Positions 1 to 10,267 of a stretch of 64,000 nt of DNA are shown here, piece by piece. The position numbers and the translations under genes were made by a program. The stretch is taken from positions 1,364,001-1,428,000 of the forward strand of contig NZ_CP032093.1 of NCBI RefSeq assembly GCF_003544875.1, read 5' to 3'. The notes under the pieces were generated by a model. That model did no database searches. It worked only from the letters and a program-made list of their open reading frames with translations, and was not told where the DNA came from. The stretch's first letter is position 1. The number at the start of each line of letters is the position of its first letter. The DNA is from Vibrio alfacsensis (GTDB lineage: Bacteria > Pseudomonadota > Gammaproteobacteria > Enterobacterales > Vibrionaceae).

Positions 1-1530
1 TGTGAACAGCCCGAACCATTACAAAAATTGCGTTCACTTTGGACATTAACTGTTTCACAATTATTCCCATCATTAACCGTTACTGATGCGCTAGAACAAG
101 CTGAAACCTTAATTCAAGCTATGGATAAAGGTCATAAGGCGTTAGCAGCAAGCAGAAATGCCCCTCAACTTTCTTTCCCTATTGCGCCAGCAATTGCAGA
201 ACGGTATAGCAGGACAGGTAATGCATCGGTGCCACTTGGCGATCTCGCTAAGCGTGCAACCCATGCGCAAGAATCGCAAGATGACTCACTTGATTTTGAA
301 ACAGAAAAGCACCGTCAAGCCTACCAATCTTTTGACTTAAGGGATGCGGCTGCACTACAAGACAGATTTACACCAGAATCGCATATTGGCGAGATTTATT
401 ACCCAATTGATTTCGAGAAAGAATTTGATTTTGATGGCTCAAAGGAAAGCTTAATCAAATCAAAACGTGAAGCAATCAAAGATATGGCACTTATCCATAT
501 TGACGGTAATGGCTTAGGTTTGTTGTTAATGGCATTGAAAACAGAGCTTTCAGCGGATGATGTTGATAACTATCGAAATGGGTTTAGAACGTTCTCAGAA
601 GCGCTTAATGTAGCGACTGAAAAAGCAGCAAAACAGTCGACTCAAGAATTATTAGAAACGATTAAGCCAGAAACGCGAGATAACAAAGGGCGCTTTACTT
701 TGCCTATGCGCCCTGTAGTACTTGGCGGCGATGATGTGACGCTTTTCTGTCGTGCAGATTTAGCCCTGCAATATAGCCGCACTTTCTGTAAACATTTCAA
801 GCTTGAATCCGAACAAGCACTGAAGCCGTTATTTGAGCACTTCTTACCGAAAAGTACCGATTTGTTACCTTATATTACTGCAAGTGGTGGTGTGTTGTTT
901 CATAAAGCAAGCCATCCATTTATGCAATCTCATCACTTAGTTGAAGCGCTGTGCGATCAAGCAAAAACGTTGACGAAAAGCATCTACGGTACAGGCAAAG
1001 TCGGCCCTGCTGCGCTTGCGATGTATCGTGTTTCAAATGCCACTCAGTTGAGTTTTGGGGAAATTACCGAAACGTCTTCGGTACACCATCGTGTTGAAAT
1101 GGGTATGCAGTCCTATTTTGTCGAGGAAGAAGCGGAAGAGCAAACTCATAAACGGAATTTTGGTTTATTAGGTAAGCTATGTGCGCTCTCAATGGAAAAA
1201 GATGCACCAGTATCTATTGCGAAATGGCGACAAATGGCCACCCACATTGCGCTCGATGATATGGAAGAAGCAAAGCGTATTTACCATCGCTGCATTGAGC
1301 AATGTAAAAATGAGCAAGCCAAAGCACAATTAAGTGAATTGCTTAAACGTTTTGTGCCTGAAGAAAGCACTCAAAAAAGTACTGCGCCATGGTGTTGGAC
1401 TGTTGAAAAAGAAAATCAATACGGAGAGCAAGAATCAGCACAGCAGACATTCATTAATGATCTGTTGATTTTTGCGCATTACCAGCCAGCAAAAACGGTT
1501 AACTTGCCGGATTGCAGGGAGAATATCTAA
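1..1530 (+). CDS. cas10: Cas10-like type III CRISPR large subunit (5' end outside window)
   Basis: Large subunit of the type III effector complex, whose palm domain makes cyclic oligoadenylate when target RNA is bound. The reading frame is open to base 1, so the N-terminal part lies upstream. About 509 residues are visible. A polymerase-palm signature IHIDGNGLG (about residue 163) is followed by the catalytic-type motif GGDD in VVLGGDDVTLFC (about residue 248), as in Cas10/Cmr2 GGDEF-like palms. An HD nuclease domain, if present, would be off-window. The stop codon overlaps the next start by one base (TAATG), so the operon is translationally coupled. Sure of the family; the exact subtype comes from the neighbours. 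Confidence 0.88.
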   Translation, partial: CEQPEPLQKLRSLWTLTVSQLFPSLTVTDALEQAETLIQAMDKGHKALAASRNAPQLSFPIAPAIAERYSRTGNASVPLGDLAKRATHAQESQDDSLDFETEKHRQAYQSFDLRDAAALQDRFTPESHIGEIYYPIDFEKEFDFDGSKESLIKSKREAIKDMALIHIDGNGLGLLLMALKTELSADDVDNYRNGFRTFSEALNVATEKAAKQSTQELLETIKPETRDNKGRFTLPMRPVVLGGDDVTLFCRADLALQYSRTFCKHFKLESEQALKPLFEHFLPKSTDLLPYITASGGVLFHKASHPFMQSHHLVEALCDQAKTLTKSIYGTGKVGPAALAMYRVSNATQLSFGEITETSSVHHRVEMGMQSYFVEEEAEEQTHKRNFGLLGKLCALSMEKDAPVSIAKWRQMATHIALDDMEEAKRIYHRCIEQCKNEQAKAQLSELLKRFVPEESTQKSTAPWCWTVEKENQYGEQESAQQTFINDLLIFAHYQPAKTVNLPDCRENI

Positions 1531-2099
1531 TGACCATTAAATTAACCTTGCAGTTTGACATTCAATCGCATTGGCATATTGGTTCGGGTAACGAAGGGGG
1601 CGCATACGCCGATGCGCTAGCGCTGAAGGATGAGCAAGGTTTGCCATACATTCCCGGACGTAGTGTGAAAGGTTTATTGCGTGAAGCCATGACGTTAGCG
1701 TGTGAGAATCAATGGTTTGAGGACGACAAACTAACACATCTCTTTGGTGAAGAGGGTAATAATGCGTTTACTCAAGGCAAAATCTCAGTAAGCAATGCAT
1801 CATTTTCTGCCGCTGAAAAAGTCTATTTTGGACAGCAAAAAGGTGCGAAGAAGCATCTGTATCAAGTGGTGCATTCGACGGCAATTGAACATACAACAGG
1901 TGTAGCAAAAAATACCAGTTTGCGCAGTCTAGAGGTGGTTATTCCGTTAACACTTTCTGCTCAGGTTATGGTGAATGGCACCAAAGAAGATGCTCAAGCG
2001 ATTATGGAGGTATTGCCACTCATTACTCATTTGGGTGCGAAACGTCATCGTGGTTTAGGTCAAGTATTTGTGACTGCAAGTACAGAGGGAGCGAACTAA
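1530..2099 (+). CDS. Csm3-like Cas7 RAMP protein
   Basis: Backbone subunit of the type III effector; Csm3/Cas7 proteins bind crRNA and in active forms cut target RNA with one aspartate. The 189-residue protein has the RAMP opening strand, then GSGNEGGAYADAL, then GLPYIPGRSVKGLLRE (the Gly-rich SxKG motif) and ends with GAKRHRGLGQV, the typical RAMP glycine loop. Aspartates in the Gly-rich loop (AYADALALKD) are candidates for the slicing residue. The ATG at 1530 shares its A with the cas10 stop and is preferred over an in-frame TTG-type start at 1512. The next gene begins with the same one-base overlap. Confidence 0.85.
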   Translation: MTIKLTLQFDIQSHWHIGSGNEGGAYADALALKDEQGLPYIPGRSVKGLLREAMTLACENQWFEDDKLTHLFGEEGNNAFTQGKISVSNASFSAAEKVYFGQQKGAKKHLYQVVHSTAIEHTTGVAKNTSLRSLEVVIPLTLSAQVMVNGTKEDAQAIMEVLPLITHLGAKRHRGLGQVFVTASTEGAN

Positions 2100-3680
2100 T
2101 GCGATTCTATTACATATTAAAAACGCTAGAGCCTGTTATTGTTAGCAAAACCACGGCAACCACCACAAATCATCAAGCCTTAGATCATATTTCTGGTAGT
2201 GCGGTACTTGGTTTAGTCGCCAGCGATATCTATCCACAAAAAGCACACGATAGCGACTTAACGTGGTCTTTGTTCCACTCTGGAGAAGTGCAATTTGGCC
2301 CTTGTTACCCCCTGATTGACGGTGAGTTAAGCTTGCCGACACCTGCAAGTTGGCATTTTGAGAAAGGCGAGAAAGTCGTCAATAAAGGCCGTTACCAAGG
2401 CGAAAAAATCACTAACCACGCAAACTTTGAACGCCAAGCGGGGTGCAATATAAGCAGTGCCGCGATGGTTTTGTTACGGGCAAAGGTAAAGCGGGTGAAA
2501 TTAAATTAGGGTTAACAACAAAAACGGCGTTAGATCGAAATTCTGGCTCAGTAAAAGAGGGGCAACTGTTTAGTTATCACTATTTGCAAGCAAATCAAAT
2601 TTTGTTGGTTGGGTTGAGTATGAAACTCAAGAACAATTAGCGTTAATTAAGGCTTCGCTTTTAGGTGAAAGGCGCATTGGTCGCTCGCGCAGTGCAGAGT
2701 TTGGCTTGGTTGAGATTAATGAAACGCAATTATCAATAACAAATGAAAAAGCAGAGGCAGATAAAAAACCAGTTGCAAAACAGCCATTGATTTTATGGTG
2801 CTTGTCTGACTGTGAAATCATTAATCAACAAGGCTTACCTACTTTTACGCCTCAACTTGCAGATTTAGCCCTTGGTGGTGAACTTGGTGAACTAAGTGGC
2901 CGTTTGAATACAGAAAAAAGTTTTATTCGCACGACTTCGGTAAGCCGTTTTAATCAGGCTCGCGCGGGGATTGATAGTGAGCAAGTGTTGATTGCAAAAG
3001 GTTCTGTCCTTGTCTTTGATGATGTGCCCATGACACCTCAACAGTTAGAGCTGCTTGAAAACAAAGGCATCGGTATTAACCGTCAACAAGGATTGGGTTG
3101 GGTTAAAGTCAATCCGGCTTGGGCATTTGAGACTCAGCTTTCTTCGCAGTTATTTCCTTCCTTGATGTTTGATACTCAATCAGACAAAAAAGTGCTTAAA
3201 CCCGCTAATTCACCCCTAACTCGTTGGCTTGATGAGAAGCTAAGTGCTGAGCAATCAAATCAAGGCGTCAATAAAGATGTGATGTGCCTGATTGAAGCAA
3301 TTCTGCAAGCTTATACCAAGCTACGCAGTTATAACCACATTTCAATTCGACAAAATGCGGGTCCAAGCCATGCTCAGTGGGGCAGAGTTCGTGAAGCGGT
3401 TAAATCCGATAAACACAACTGGCAAGCAAAGCTATTTGATAAACACAATGTAAAAACCAGCAAAGCGATTTGTAAGTCGGTGAATGATGAGTTCGGTTGG
3501 GGTATTTGTTGGTATGAAGAGCAAGGTGAGGTGAACTTTACGGAGTTTAGCCAAGCGTTATTTAAAGATGCGACAAATCAAACCATGATGCTCGCCATCG
3601 AGAAACTTAGCCGTTATGAGCTATGTAATCAACGGGAATTAGCACGAGCGAAAAGTGAACTGTTAGGGGAGAAAGCATAA
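2099..3680 (+). pseudogene. csx10: Csx10 RAMP protein, two frameshifts
   Basis: Csx10 is a Cas5-like RAMP and a hallmark of type III-D. The gene is readable only across three frames: 2099 to about 2440, about 2440 to 2600, then about 2603 to 3680. Joined, it gives a Csx10-like core with TKTALDRNSGSVKEGQLFSY, then FVGWVEYE, then the GERRIGRSRSAEFGLVEI motif. Each break is a single missing base in a run: GGGG at 2440-2443 and TTTT at 2600-2603. Restoring one base in each gives a continuous protein of about 526 residues. Either a recent pseudogene or a homopolymer sequencing error. Start overlaps the upstream stop (TAATG), and so does its end with the next gene. Confidence 0.78.
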
Positions 3681-5059
3681 TGGGTAATACACAGATCACC
3701 TTAACGAAACTCGTGATAGAAACCCAAAGTCCAATGGCGATCAGTACTGGGCAGCGAGAAACGGGATTTGACACGCAGTTAGCTCGTGATGTTAATGGAT
3801 TACCGACCATTCCGGCAACCGCAATCGCAGGTGTGTGGAGCCATTTAGTGGAAACGCATCTAGGAGAGCAAACGAAGAAAGCGTGGTTTGGATTTACAGA
3901 CTCAAAAAACGCGAAAGTGTCAGCCCTGACTATTTCCGATGCAAAGTTATTAAACAGCAGAGGAAAAACGATGGCGAACTTTACCCCAGCAGCAGAGATG
4001 GAAAACGATCCACTATTGGCATTATGTTTAAATACGAACCCTCTTCATCGTGAGCGTGTGGCGATTAATGATCGCGGTGTGACATGTGAAACAGGGAAGT
4101 TTGATCAAATCCTCATACCCAAAGGCGTTCGTTTCGCACTAACGCTTCAATGGACGAATCAACGCGATGCATCGTTAACTCAAACTGGGTGGCATGAGCT
4201 ACTTGCGCTTTGGGCTGATCCAACTTTCGCATTTGGTTCGTCAACTCGCAATGGTCTTGGGCGCATTAAAGTTGTCCATAGTGACGAACACGTTTTTGAG
4301 CTACAAAATAATGCACAAGGTGCGCAGCAATTTGCCGATTACCGCAAATCTTCTGTCGAGCCCACTCATAAACTTGCCCAAGTATTTACTGAGTTAGAAA
4401 CAAACGTTGAGACGTATTCCATCAAACTTCGCGCTTTAGATAATTGGCGCAGTGGGAGTGGTAGCGAGTTATTGACGGACGCTAGCAAGTTGCCAGAAAA
4501 GTCGGTGAACATCATCACCTATTCTGAAAAATCGGTGGTATGGGGTCTGCAAAATCAAGCTTCGATATCTAATGCAAAGCCGATGCTTTGTGGCAGCTCA
4601 ATTAAAGGTATTTTAGCGCATCGCATTGCGTTTCATTATCGCAAACATCAAAAGCGTTGGGCAGAAACAATGGACAATGCTAGCCATGACGAATGGCAAC
4701 AACGCCCTGAAGAATTGAAAGCGTTATTAGGTATAGCGGCAGAAAATCATGAAGACAGTTTAGCCGGGGCTCTTTGGGTAGAAGATGCCGAACTGCATTA
4801 CACCGATACCGTCATTCGCCACCATAACAGCATCGACCGTTTCACGGGTGGCGTTCGCAAAGGAGCGTTGTACTCAGAAGAGTTATTGCATAAACCTCGT
4901 TTTGAGGTGCGTTTACATCTGAGTAAAGAGATTGAAGATGAAGTACTTAAAAAAGCGTTTGAAGATACGCTACAAGATCTTGAATTAGGCCTTTTACCCA
5001 TGGGGGCTGGCAGTGGTCGTGGAACGAGCTTGGTTGTAAAAGATGAGGAGGCAGCATAA
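3680..5059 (+). CDS. Tandem Csm3-like double RAMP fusion protein
   Basis: A 459-residue effector backbone protein built of two Csm3/Cas7 units. The first unit (about residues 1-200) has the Gly-rich TGQRETGFDTQLARDVNGLP segment, the TIPATAIAGVW helix start and FGSSTRNGLGRIKV. The second (about 225-459) has RSGSGSELLTD, CGSSIKGILAHRI and GAGSGRGTSLVV. Fused Csm3-like subunits are known from type III-D and III-E relatives. In this role it would occupy two backbone positions on the crRNA and may carry more than one slicing site. Overlaps both neighbours by one base (TAATG). The frame is intact, unlike the flanking csx10 and TIGR03986 genes. Confidence 0.82.
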   Translation: MGNTQITLTKLVIETQSPMAISTGQRETGFDTQLARDVNGLPTIPATAIAGVWSHLVETHLGEQTKKAWFGFTDSKNAKVSALTISDAKLLNSRGKTMANFTPAAEMENDPLLALCLNTNPLHRERVAINDRGVTCETGKFDQILIPKGVRFALTLQWTNQRDASLTQTGWHELLALWADPTFAFGSSTRNGLGRIKVVHSDEHVFELQNNAQGAQQFADYRKSSVEPTHKLAQVFTELETNVETYSIKLRALDNWRSGSGSELLTDASKLPEKSVNIITYSEKSVVWGLQNQASISNAKPMLCGSSIKGILAHRIAFHYRKHQKRWAETMDNASHDEWQQRPEELKALLGIAAENHEDSLAGALWVEDAELHYTDTVIRHHNSIDRFTGGVRKGALYSEELLHKPRFEVRLHLSKEIEDEVLKKAFEDTLQDLELGLLPMGAGSGRGTSLVVKDEEAA

Positions 5060-5571
5060 TGAGTAGTTTAACTCAGTATCGAGAGCTAACAAAAAATGCG
5101 CAAGCAAAAGACAAACTAGGTGTGGCACTGCCTGATCTCACCCGTGCCAAAGTCAATGTCATCACTCAGCAATACGATGTAAGTGATTTACAAGCCGTCG
5201 TCGAAGTATTTGCTCCTGATGCCGGTTGGGTCGTGTACCGAGATGGTGTTGAAATTACTAACCAAGCCCCAAATCGATCTGATGTCATTGAAGCGGAATA
5301 TTATTGCCAAGCAGCCGATGTACAGAGCATTAAAATTAAACATTTATTCGCTAAGCAGTATTTAGTGACTCGTTTTGAAGTCATCGATGAAGAGAGTGAT
5401 GAGTATTGCTACAGCGAACAAGCCGTCATTGTGCGGAAAAATTTAGCAGAGCAAGCACAAACTGCACATTATCGTTTGTGGTATAAGCAAGATGACGCCT
5501 TTCGCTGGAACCCTTTCGCACAACAATTTATTGGATTTAACGCCGCTGGCGAGCAAAAGGAGAATAAATAA
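5059..5571 (+). CDS. Small unknown protein of the type III CRISPR operon
   Basis: A 170-residue protein coupled to both neighbours by TAATG overlaps, so almost certainly made with the effector complex. I do not recognise a family motif. It is soluble-looking, acidic in the middle and has no signal peptide, membrane segment or RAMP glycine loop. The N-terminus is helical and polar (SLTQYRELTKNAQAKDKLG); the C-terminus is rich in aromatics (YRLWYKQDDAFRWNPFAQQFIGF). Its position between RAMP genes of a III-D-like operon is where Csx19-like small proteins can occur, but its sequence does not obviously look like Csx19 as I know it. A small-subunit or complex-specific role is inference only. Confidence 0.6.
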   Translation: MSSLTQYRELTKNAQAKDKLGVALPDLTRAKVNVITQQYDVSDLQAVVEVFAPDAGWVVYRDGVEITNQAPNRSDVIEAEYYCQAADVQSIKIKHLFAKQYLVTRFEVIDEESDEYCYSEQAVIVRKNLAEQAQTAHYRLWYKQDDAFRWNPFAQQFIGFNAAGEQKENK

Positions 5572-7700
5572 TGTCTAGCGTTCATGCTCCTTACCATTTT
5601 GTACCACTCTCTAAGTGGGTATACATGCCTGATTGGGCGCACCTTGTGAGTCACGACCATCCATTTGAAGATGGTCATTCAGGTGTGATTGAATACAAAT
5701 TAAAAATAAAACAGAACTATGCGTTGGCAGCACTAAAGATGGAAATAATGTTCTGAAGTTTGCTCGTGATCCGCAAGGTAACCCTATTATTCCGGGCTCT
5801 AGCCTTAAAGGTATGATTCGTAATGTCTTGGATATTGCTTCTTTTGGTAAATTAGAGCAGATGGACGATTTTAAGCTGTCTTATCGTGATATTTCATCGA
5901 AGAGCGCCTATTTAGATCTTATTGATAAGCATAAGCCAGTCGCAGGATGGATAAAATACGATGCAGTTACTCAGAAATGGGCGTTTTATCAGTGTCAGTG
6001 TGCGAAAGTGCATCACGATGAGATTAAAGCCAAACTTGGTTTGATTATCAAGAATGAAGACAGTGCAATAAGGCGTTATAACCAGTTACCTTTGTCCACG
6101 TCAGTGATGGCGGATATTTCAGCACCAAAAGGAATAAAAAAAAATCGTTGGGCGGAAAACTTGCGTTCAGGGAGCAAAGAAGCGTCATTTTGTTTTTACT
6201 AATACACGCATTTTAGGACGTGGTGACAAGAACACTTATAACTTCAGCTATTTTTTCTTTGACCGTCAAAGCAGTGTGTTCAGTGATAACATTCAGCAAC
6301 AAGTTCAGAACTTATTCGATAATCATCGCAGTGTGACTGAAAGTGTGAATGGCCAAGCCTATGATCAGGTTCAGTATCTACAAAAACATGCTCATCATGA
6401 ATATGGGATTCCGGTTTTTGCATTAATGATGCAAGGTAAAGTGCATTCTTTTGGCTTTGCCAATATGCCACGTGTAAGTTACAAACATTCAAGTCGAGAT
6501 CTAGTGGATAACCTTGCTAAAGAGCACAATGAAGATAGCTACTTTAGTTTAACAGATTTGATGTTTGGTACGCTTCGCGAGGATGCGTTAGGGCTAAAGA
6601 GTCGAGTGATGTTTTCTGATGCGGTGTTGACGTCTAAAGAAGGCAGTATTATCTCTAAATCAGTAGTGTTGAGCAGTCCCAAACCTAGCTTTTTAGGAGC
6701 TTATATTGAACAACCTGATGCAGAACAATACGCAAGTTACGGTTATCATAACGAGAAAGAAACAGCGAAATTAGCAGGTTGGAAGCGTTACCCTGTGAAA
6801 CGAGAGTTTACAGAGAATGAACCACCTAACGACAACAGCAATGTGCAAACTAAGCTGGAAATGTTGACAGAAAACCACGAGTTTTCTGGGCGCATTGTAT
6901 TTCATAACCTAAAGTGCGATGAACTAGGTGGGCTGATTTGGGTATTGACATTAAATGGTTCTCACGAGCATTACCATACACTAGGTCATGCTAAGTCATT
7001 GGGGGCCGGTGCAGTTCAGTTTGAACTAAGTTTGGATGAAAACACACTCTATTCCAACAATGGTCAGCCTGTTGATTGTAATCCGCTATCATGGGTAGAA
7101 CGATTTGTGGCGCATATGGATAGCCAGATGGTGAAAGGAGAGTGGTTAAAAACACCACAAATTAAACACTTACTCGCGTTGGCAGATGGTTATATCTCCG
7201 ATGAAAATGACTTTTCTACTCATGGGCTCTCAGAGTTTCAACGCATTAAGAACGATAAATCGTCAATTGAGCCACTTTCTTACAATGGTTCTATTTTGAG
7301 CCGAACCGACAACGCGCCAGAGCGTTTAGGTAGCTTAGCATTTGGTAAGGGGCGATTAAGTCGCTTGGTCGATATTGAGTCAAATGTGCTTCATCAAACA
7401 TTCGCAGAGTTATCTCAATCGAAACAAGACATAATGGAGAAAAAGCAGAAAAAGCAAGCATTAGCACAAGCCGCTGAAGCTCTTCAAGATGCTCCGCCAT
7501 ATGAACGTTCGCTAGGATTGTTGCAAAACATAGTTGAAGAACAAGATGGTTCAACGGCATCCTTTAAAAAAGACAAAGCGAAAGAGATTCGAACCATTGC
7601 TAAAGATCTCAAAGAGGCGATATTAACTAGTGAAGAGGTTGGAACTCTCCTTGCTGTTGTTAAACAAATTTCAATTGCCGAAAAGGATATCCAAAATTAG
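5571..7700 (+). pseudogene. TIGR03986-type RAMP protein, two frameshifts
   Basis: A large RAMP effector subunit of about 709 residues once joined. The opening YHFVPLSKWVYMPDW and SHDHPFEDGHSGVIEYKLKIKT match the usual start of TIGR03986 proteins, then GNPIIPGSSLKGMIRNV (SSLKG motif), KKRHFVFTNTRILGRGDK, and GHAKSLGAGAVQFEL near the C-terminal half. The frame breaks twice: one A is missing from AAAA at 5708-5711, and one A is extra in the nine-A run at 6136-6144. The two shifts cancel, so only 5711-6144 is read in the other frame. Both lie in A runs, so real phase change, decay and sequencing error are all possible. Start overlaps the upstream stop. Confidence 0.76.
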
Positions 7701-7704
7701 CCAA

Positions 7705-8610
7705 ATGGTTAGAAAAGCAATGATGACACAAGAACTTCAATTGCTTACCAATCAATTTCAACTCCTAAAGCTGCACTTAACTGTGCAGCTGAAGCAAGGC
7801 ACTACGCTCCCTGCTTTTAAGGGGGCGATGTGGCACGGATTGTTAGGCGAATCCTTAAAAGCACACAGTGAACAGTGCTATCAAGTCTTTTATGGCGCAC
7901 ACGACGAACAGCAACCGAAGCCTTACGCGATCGCCCCAGATGGTGATCATAAAACGCAGTGGCACAAAGAGGAGCTGCTTAATCTAGAGTTAACCCTGTT
8001 TGGTGATGCTTGCCAGTTAGCACAACATGTTATTGATGCTATGTCTAGCGCGAGTTTAAACAGTAATCTGGGCATAGGCGAGAAACGAGCCGCATTTAAG
8101 CTATTGTCGGTGAGTTCAGCAACGCCAAGTGGATTAAGGGTTGGGCTTCACACTTTCTCTTTAGCTGACTGGATGAGGGAACTTCCTCATTACACCTTAC
8201 AACAAGAGGTAGCATTAAGCTTTATTACACCAGTACGGGCTAAATATCAGAATAAGGTATTACGCAATCAAGCGCCAGAGCTCGATTTTTGGGTGAATCA
8301 ATGTTTACGCCGATTAACTCAACTGAGTCGATTTTGGGTTCTGGATGATCAAACGTTGTTCGATGCAATTTATGCACAAACATTAAGTGCTATACCTCAA
8401 GACCTTGATTGGCAGTCCGACTGTTATTTCGAGGATTGGGTTCGCTACTCGACTCGGCATGAGAAAAAAATCCCAATTGGCGGGCTAAAAGGGCAAGTGG
8501 CGTGTTACGGAGACGTCCATGCGCTTTTGCCGATCCTCAAAGTGGGCGAGTTACTTCAAGTTGGCGGGAAAACGACATTTGGGTTGGGAAAATATAGGCT
8601 GATGGTTTAA
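7705..8610 (+). CDS. cas6: Cas6-type pre-crRNA processing endonuclease
   Basis: Cas6 cuts the array transcript inside each repeat to give crRNAs. The product of about 301 residues has FKGAMWHGLLGESL early on, a middle NLGIGEKRAAFKLLSV segment and the C-terminal IGGLKGQVACYGDVH followed by VGGKTTFGLGKYRL, the glycine-rich loop that marks the PF10040-type Cas6. ATG at 7705 lies five bases after the previous stop; ATGs at 7720 and 7723 are alternatives and none has a strong ribosome site. It is the last gene of the coupled effector operon. Histidine residues for catalysis cannot be assigned with certainty from sequence alone. Confidence 0.82.
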   Translation: MVRKAMMTQELQLLTNQFQLLKLHLTVQLKQGTTLPAFKGAMWHGLLGESLKAHSEQCYQVFYGAHDEQQPKPYAIAPDGDHKTQWHKEELLNLELTLFGDACQLAQHVIDAMSSASLNSNLGIGEKRAAFKLLSVSSATPSGLRVGLHTFSLADWMRELPHYTLQQEVALSFITPVRAKYQNKVLRNQAPELDFWVNQCLRRLTQLSRFWVLDDQTLFDAIYAQTLSAIPQDLDWQSDCYFEDWVRYSTRHEKKIPIGGLKGQVACYGDVHALLPILKVGELLQVGGKTTFGLGKYRLMV

Positions 8611-8701
8611 ACACCCTCAACAAATTTGTCACATTCAAATAATTAATTGCGGGCAGGTATGATTTGAACCAACGTAAATATGTTTCAAGAAAGGAAAGGC
8701 A

Positions 8702-9981
8702 ATGACAACGCCAAGCAAGCACCTACTTTTAGCCGTATCTGGCATGACTCCTCAAATTATCACTGAAACGCTTTACGCGATTCATAAAAAATCACCCGAA
8801 AAGATGCCAACGGAGGTGATCGTTTTAACAACGGCAACAGGGTGCGAGCGCATTGAAAAAGCGTTGATGGGTGAAGATAACCAGCTTGACCAGTTTTGTA
8901 TCGATTATGGTTACCAGCCAATCAAGCTTGAAATACGCATACCGGAGATCGGTGGTATAACGCTTGCGGATGTGCGAACGGATTCAGAACAAGAAGCAAC
9001 AGCAGACTTTATTACCGACCAAGTTCGTAAGCTTACGCAAGACGACAGCGTCGCTATTCATGCTTCACTTGCTGGCGGACGCAAAACCATGGGCTTTACA
9101 TTAGGGTATGCCATGAGTTTGTTTGGTCGCCCGCAAGATTGTTTGAGTCATGTTTTGGTCAATGAGCCTTATGATCAAGTGCCCGACTTTTTCTATCCGA
9201 CCCAGACAACAGTGTATCGTTTCGATAGGGACAAAAAGAACCGACTTGATTTATCAAAAGCAGAGGTAACATTAGGGGAGATCCCATTAGTATTAATGCG
9301 TGAGGGTTTACCTAATGATCTCATTGCGAAAGAGAACACGAGCTACACGCAAGTGGTTAAGCATGCAAACCAAGCGAATGCACTAAATACTGAAACGGTT
9401 GTCGTGACGTTGGATAAAGATCAATTAACAATCTACTGCAATGATATGCCGGTTAAATTATCTGCCGAGCAGTTTGCATTTTATGCTTGGATGGCAAGAG
9501 ACACTCAGGATGCGTTTGGTGAGGGGATTGAACCCGTTAATAATGACATGTCAGCGCATGAGTTAACAAAGCGTTTAAGAAGCTGGCTTATCAGTTCGCT
9601 ACCTGAAGTGAGCGGTGTTGATTATACAGCTTTTGAATTGCCAGACCTTATTGATGAGGCTGATTTCCCTGCGTTTAAGCTAAACGTTAGTACATTAAAA
9701 TGTTAGGTTATAAAGAGAAGATTAATAAACTAGCTAATGGAAAGAAAGATGTCCAATACATTTCTGACCCCAACCAAGAAGATATGGCAAAACACAAAAT
9801 TGATATGGAGCCGCTTGTTAAAAGAAACCAATGACGAAATTCAACGAGTTCTTGGTAAAAATTGGCAGATCACTATATCATTAAAACGGTCGCGAAACTT
9901 AAGAAAAACAATAGTGATAAACGCCCAATTGAGTGCAAAGGCTTGAAAATACTTCCAGATAATATCCATTTTGCACAATAA
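8702..9981 (+). pseudogene. CARF/ring-nuclease Csm6-type protein (TIGR02584), frameshifted at the C-terminus
   Basis: Accessory protein that senses or destroys cyclic oligoadenylate made by Cas10. The opening KHLLLAVSGMTPQIITETLYA and the motif SLAGGRKTMGFTLGYAMSLFG match the Cas_NE0113/TIGR02584 CARF family, often called ring nuclease Csm6. The continuous frame stops at 9706 after 334 residues, but coding continues to 9981 if three single-base changes are made: one A added at 9697-9700, one A removed at 9820-9823, one G added at 9864-9865. The restored tail reads NDEIQRVLGKNW then ADHYIIKTVAKLKK, like the C-terminal part of these proteins. It has its own 91-base upstream gap and an AAGGAAAGG ribosome site. 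Confidence 0.78.
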
Positions 9982-10011
9982 GTAAGCTCCCTGCACGAGA
10001 TTTTTATATTC

Positions 10012-10046
10012 ATCCCGATGAGCTAATTCCCTCATCGGGATTTTTC
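10012..10046 (+). terminator. Rho-independent terminator after the csm6-type gene
   Basis: An 11-bp perfect stem, ATCCCGATGAG and CTCATCGGGAT, with an 8-base loop and a TTTTT tail. It separates the accessory gene from the CRISPR leader, so the array is likely transcribed from its own promoter. Confidence 0.85.
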
Positions 10047-10267
10047 TATTAGGTAGCGTAAAGGCCAATACTTGATTATTTTGGTCGAGATCGCGGATGA
10101 ATAACGAGATGTTTTTTATATCTATATGTAATTAATTTAAAATTCAGTTACTTATGAGTATAAAGTTTTATTTTTACAAAACCGGCTTGCTGGGTGTGAT
10201 TAATGTCACGTATTTTGCCGCAAACCGCCTCTAGAGCCCTTGATTTTAAAGGGCTACAGAGGGTAGA
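10047..10267 (+). promoter_or_regulatory. CRISPR leader
   Basis: An AT-rich, gene-free stretch of about 220 bases directly before the first repeat. The degenerate repeat is at the far end of the array, so this side is the leader by the usual rule. It contains long A/T stretches around 10105-10180 and an inverted repeat AGCCCTTGATTTTAAAGGGCT just before the array (about 10236-10256). Promoter boxes cannot be fixed by eye. Confidence 0.65.
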
